Shown: positions 50,843-52,500 of the stretch, piece by piece
How the letters are laid out: the number at the start of each line of letters is the position of its first letter
Numbering within the stretch: the stretch's first letter is position 1
Assembly: GCA_016946835.1 (NCBI GenBank)
Contig: JACVTC010000140.1
Span: 267,501-320,000, forward strand
Length of the DNA: 52,500 nt
Source of the DNA: Neocallimastix lanati (nom. inval.)
Taxonomy: Eukaryota > Neocallimastigomycota > Neocallimastigomycetes > Neocallimastigales > Neocallimastigaceae
Reading direction: 5' to 3'
Notes under the pieces: generated by a model
The model's database searches: none
Seen by the model: only the letters and a program-made list of their open reading frames with translations
What the model was told of the DNA's origin: nothing
Made by a program: the position numbers and the translations under genes

Positions 50843-51949
50843 CTGATTCTTTACCTATATAAAAAATTTTTTTTGAAAATTTTTTTTTATATTTTTCAAG
50901 GTAAAAAAAAAAATAAAAATATATTAATATATATAACAATGAAAGAAAATATATTATTATTATTTTAATTTAATTATTAAATTATATTAATATTATAATA
51001 GATAATATATATAAAAATAATCAAAATAATAAATAGATGAATAATAGAAATTCTTTTTTTTTATTATTTTTATATAATCATCAACAAATATTATATTTAA
51101 TATAATTTAAAATAATTATTTTGCATTTCTAGAATTATTATATACATTTTATAAAAAAAAAAAAAAAAAAGGTTTAAATTAAAATTAAAAATTTCTCACT
51201 AATGATTTCCTATATAAATTAAGGAAATTCAAGAAATTCTTAAAATTTTTTTTTTTTTTTAAAAAAAAAAGAAGAAAAAAAAAAGATATAAGAAAAAAAA
51301 GGAAACATATACAAGGAAAATTTTTAAAATATTATTTAATAATAATCAATTATCATTAATAATGTATATTCATTAATATCATCATTAATAACCTATATTA
51401 TATTTTATTTTATTTTTTTTTTTTAATTATATATATATAATTAGAAAATAAAAAATAAAAATAAAAAAAAAAATAAAAAGAATATATACCTATAAATATA
51501 TGATTAAAATAATAAAAAGTAAGGATATAAACTTACTGAACTAAAACTAAAATACATTGAAATTATTATATATTTAATAATAATTTATTTTAATGGTAAT
51601 TATTGTAGTATTAATATAATAATTTATGTGTTTATATGGTGTTTTATATATTTAATTTATTTCTATTTTTTTTTTTTTTTTTTTATTTTTTAAAAAAATA
51701 TACACATAATAAGATTTAATTTTTTATACAAATTAATAATAATGATGTTTTATTTTTAATTTTATTCTTTGTTTATTTATTTGGGTAAAATTTAATGTTG
51801 TTAGCAATAATTGGATTTTTTTTTTTTTTTTTTTAGAGTATTTTTAATAAATAAATAATAATTTAGACATACATAATGAGTACCCAATCTCTCATTATGA
51901 CTATAATAGATATTAACTGTTAAGTATGATATTTACTAATATATTAGTA
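50568..51949. other. 3' flank of CAP paralog 3
   Basis: A/T sequence with a 33-nt T run at 50810-50842, a conserved dyad at 51206-51227 (TTTCC...GGAAA around TATATAAATTAA) matching 40804-40825 behind paralog 2, and a T(n)A(n) dyad at about 51247-51270. The segment 51836-51880 resembles 11230-11270. No gene is seen. Confidence 0.55.
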
Positions 51950-52195
51950 TAACATCTCCCCTTCCACACATTATTACACGTCTGTTTGGGGTTGTATTTC
52001 CCTATACATTCCTATAAATATCTCCATTGACCACGAGCATCAGAATGGGAAACCATTCACCCTTCCAATGGGTGCGCATTCATTGGCATGAGCACATAAT
52101 ATCCTCAGATGCCTACGATTAAGATGTAACGTAGTATCGTAGTATCGTAGGGGTTAGGTCCAATATAACGCCAAGGAAAGTCTATTGGAGTTACT
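51950..52195 (-). mobile_element. Diverged, 5'-truncated second SINE copy
   Basis: Read on the minus strand this higher-GC island parallels the body of the 22.5-kb SINE. CTGATGCTCGTGGTCA is shared exactly; upstream of it are variants of CACCCACTAGGGAGGAG, CCAACCCTGATACTACG and AAGGCTTTCCCTC, and downstream of it GAGATAT and TAGGAA. TACGATACTACGTTAC-type sequence is duplicated here. The tRNA-like head is absent and the hairpin/T end is not recognisable, so it is an old or different-subfamily copy. Confidence 0.75.
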
Positions 52196-52500
52196 TTAAT
52201 GAATAACGAATTATAAAATTTAGTAACTTCAAATTAAATACAAAAAAAAAAAACATGAAAAAAAATTTATATACTTTATCTACCACTACTACTATTATTA
52301 TTATTTATTATTTATTATTTATTATTATTATTATTTATTATTTATTATTTATTATTTATTATTTATTATTTATTATTTATTATTTATTATTTATTATTTA
52401 TTATTTATTATTTATTATTTATTATTTATTATTTATTATTTATTATTTATTATTTATTATTTATTATTTATTATTTATTATTTATTATTTATTATTTATT
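52196..52500. repeat. 7-bp (ATTATTT)n microsatellite running off the window
   Basis: After about 90 bp of AT sequence, (ATT)n passes into a nearly perfect (ATTATTT)n array from about 52335 to the last base. It is the same unit as at 21.6 kb and continues beyond the window. Confidence 0.95.

Noticed and set aside
52290-52500. Telomere repeat
   Set aside because: The heptamer ATTATTT lacks the G-rich strand typical of telomeres and also occurs inside the window at two other sites.

Overview
The window looks like nuclear DNA from an extremely A+T-rich fungus. The best guess is an anaerobic gut fungus (Neocallimastigomycota). Reasons: long uninterrupted A and T runs (up to 55 nt), AT-only intergenic deserts with 3-, 4-, 5- and 7-bp microsatellites, short spliceosomal introns (GTAAGT/GTAATW ... 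TAG/AAG), a plant-type LRR receptor-like protein without a kinase, and tandem CAP-domain surface proteins. The assignment rests on style and family content, not on a marker gene.

Layout. 1.2-4.2 kb (minus): a complete three-exon LRR transmembrane protein with a long cytoplasmic tail. 4.2-14.2 kb: AT desert with no supported gene. 14.3-18.7 kb (plus): a heavily decayed Ty1/copia element in gag-protease-integrase-RT-RNase H order, broken by stops and expanded homopolymers. 19.2-20.3 kb (minus): a class I phosducin-like protein, the only housekeeping gene seen. 21.6-22.4 kb: 7-bp and 4-bp microsatellites. 22.5-23.0 kb: a tRNA-headed SINE with a 13-bp target-site duplication and an unusual oligo(T) end. 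23.8-25.65 kb: a foldback structure whose two arms are arrays of the same 60-bp repeat, followed by a MULE/FLYWCH transposase remnant.

29.9-50.6 kb holds three tandem plus-strand paralogs (about 29.9, 39.0 and 49.1 kb) of a CAP (SCP/PR-1) protein. Each has a signal peptide, an intact CAP tetrad, a divergent low-complexity stalk, a C-terminal membrane helix and a conserved basic tail. A young non-autonomous LTR element (TRIM-like; 197-bp LTRs identical by eye, 5-bp TSD) lies between the first and second copies. A cluster of at least six non-LTR (LINE) fragments lies between the second and third. At 51.95-52.2 kb is a diverged, inverted second copy of the SINE, and the window ends in another 7-bp array.

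Functionally the real genes point to the cell surface: one LRR receptor-like protein and three membrane-anchored CAP proteins that probably act in the secretory pathway or cell envelope. The phosducin-like protein is expected to act with the CCT chaperonin in assembling G-protein beta-gamma. Everything else is mobile-element debris and simple sequence. The most novel-looking material is the SINE family, the foldback array, the TRIM element with paired hairpins after its 5' LTR, and the membrane-anchored CAP family.
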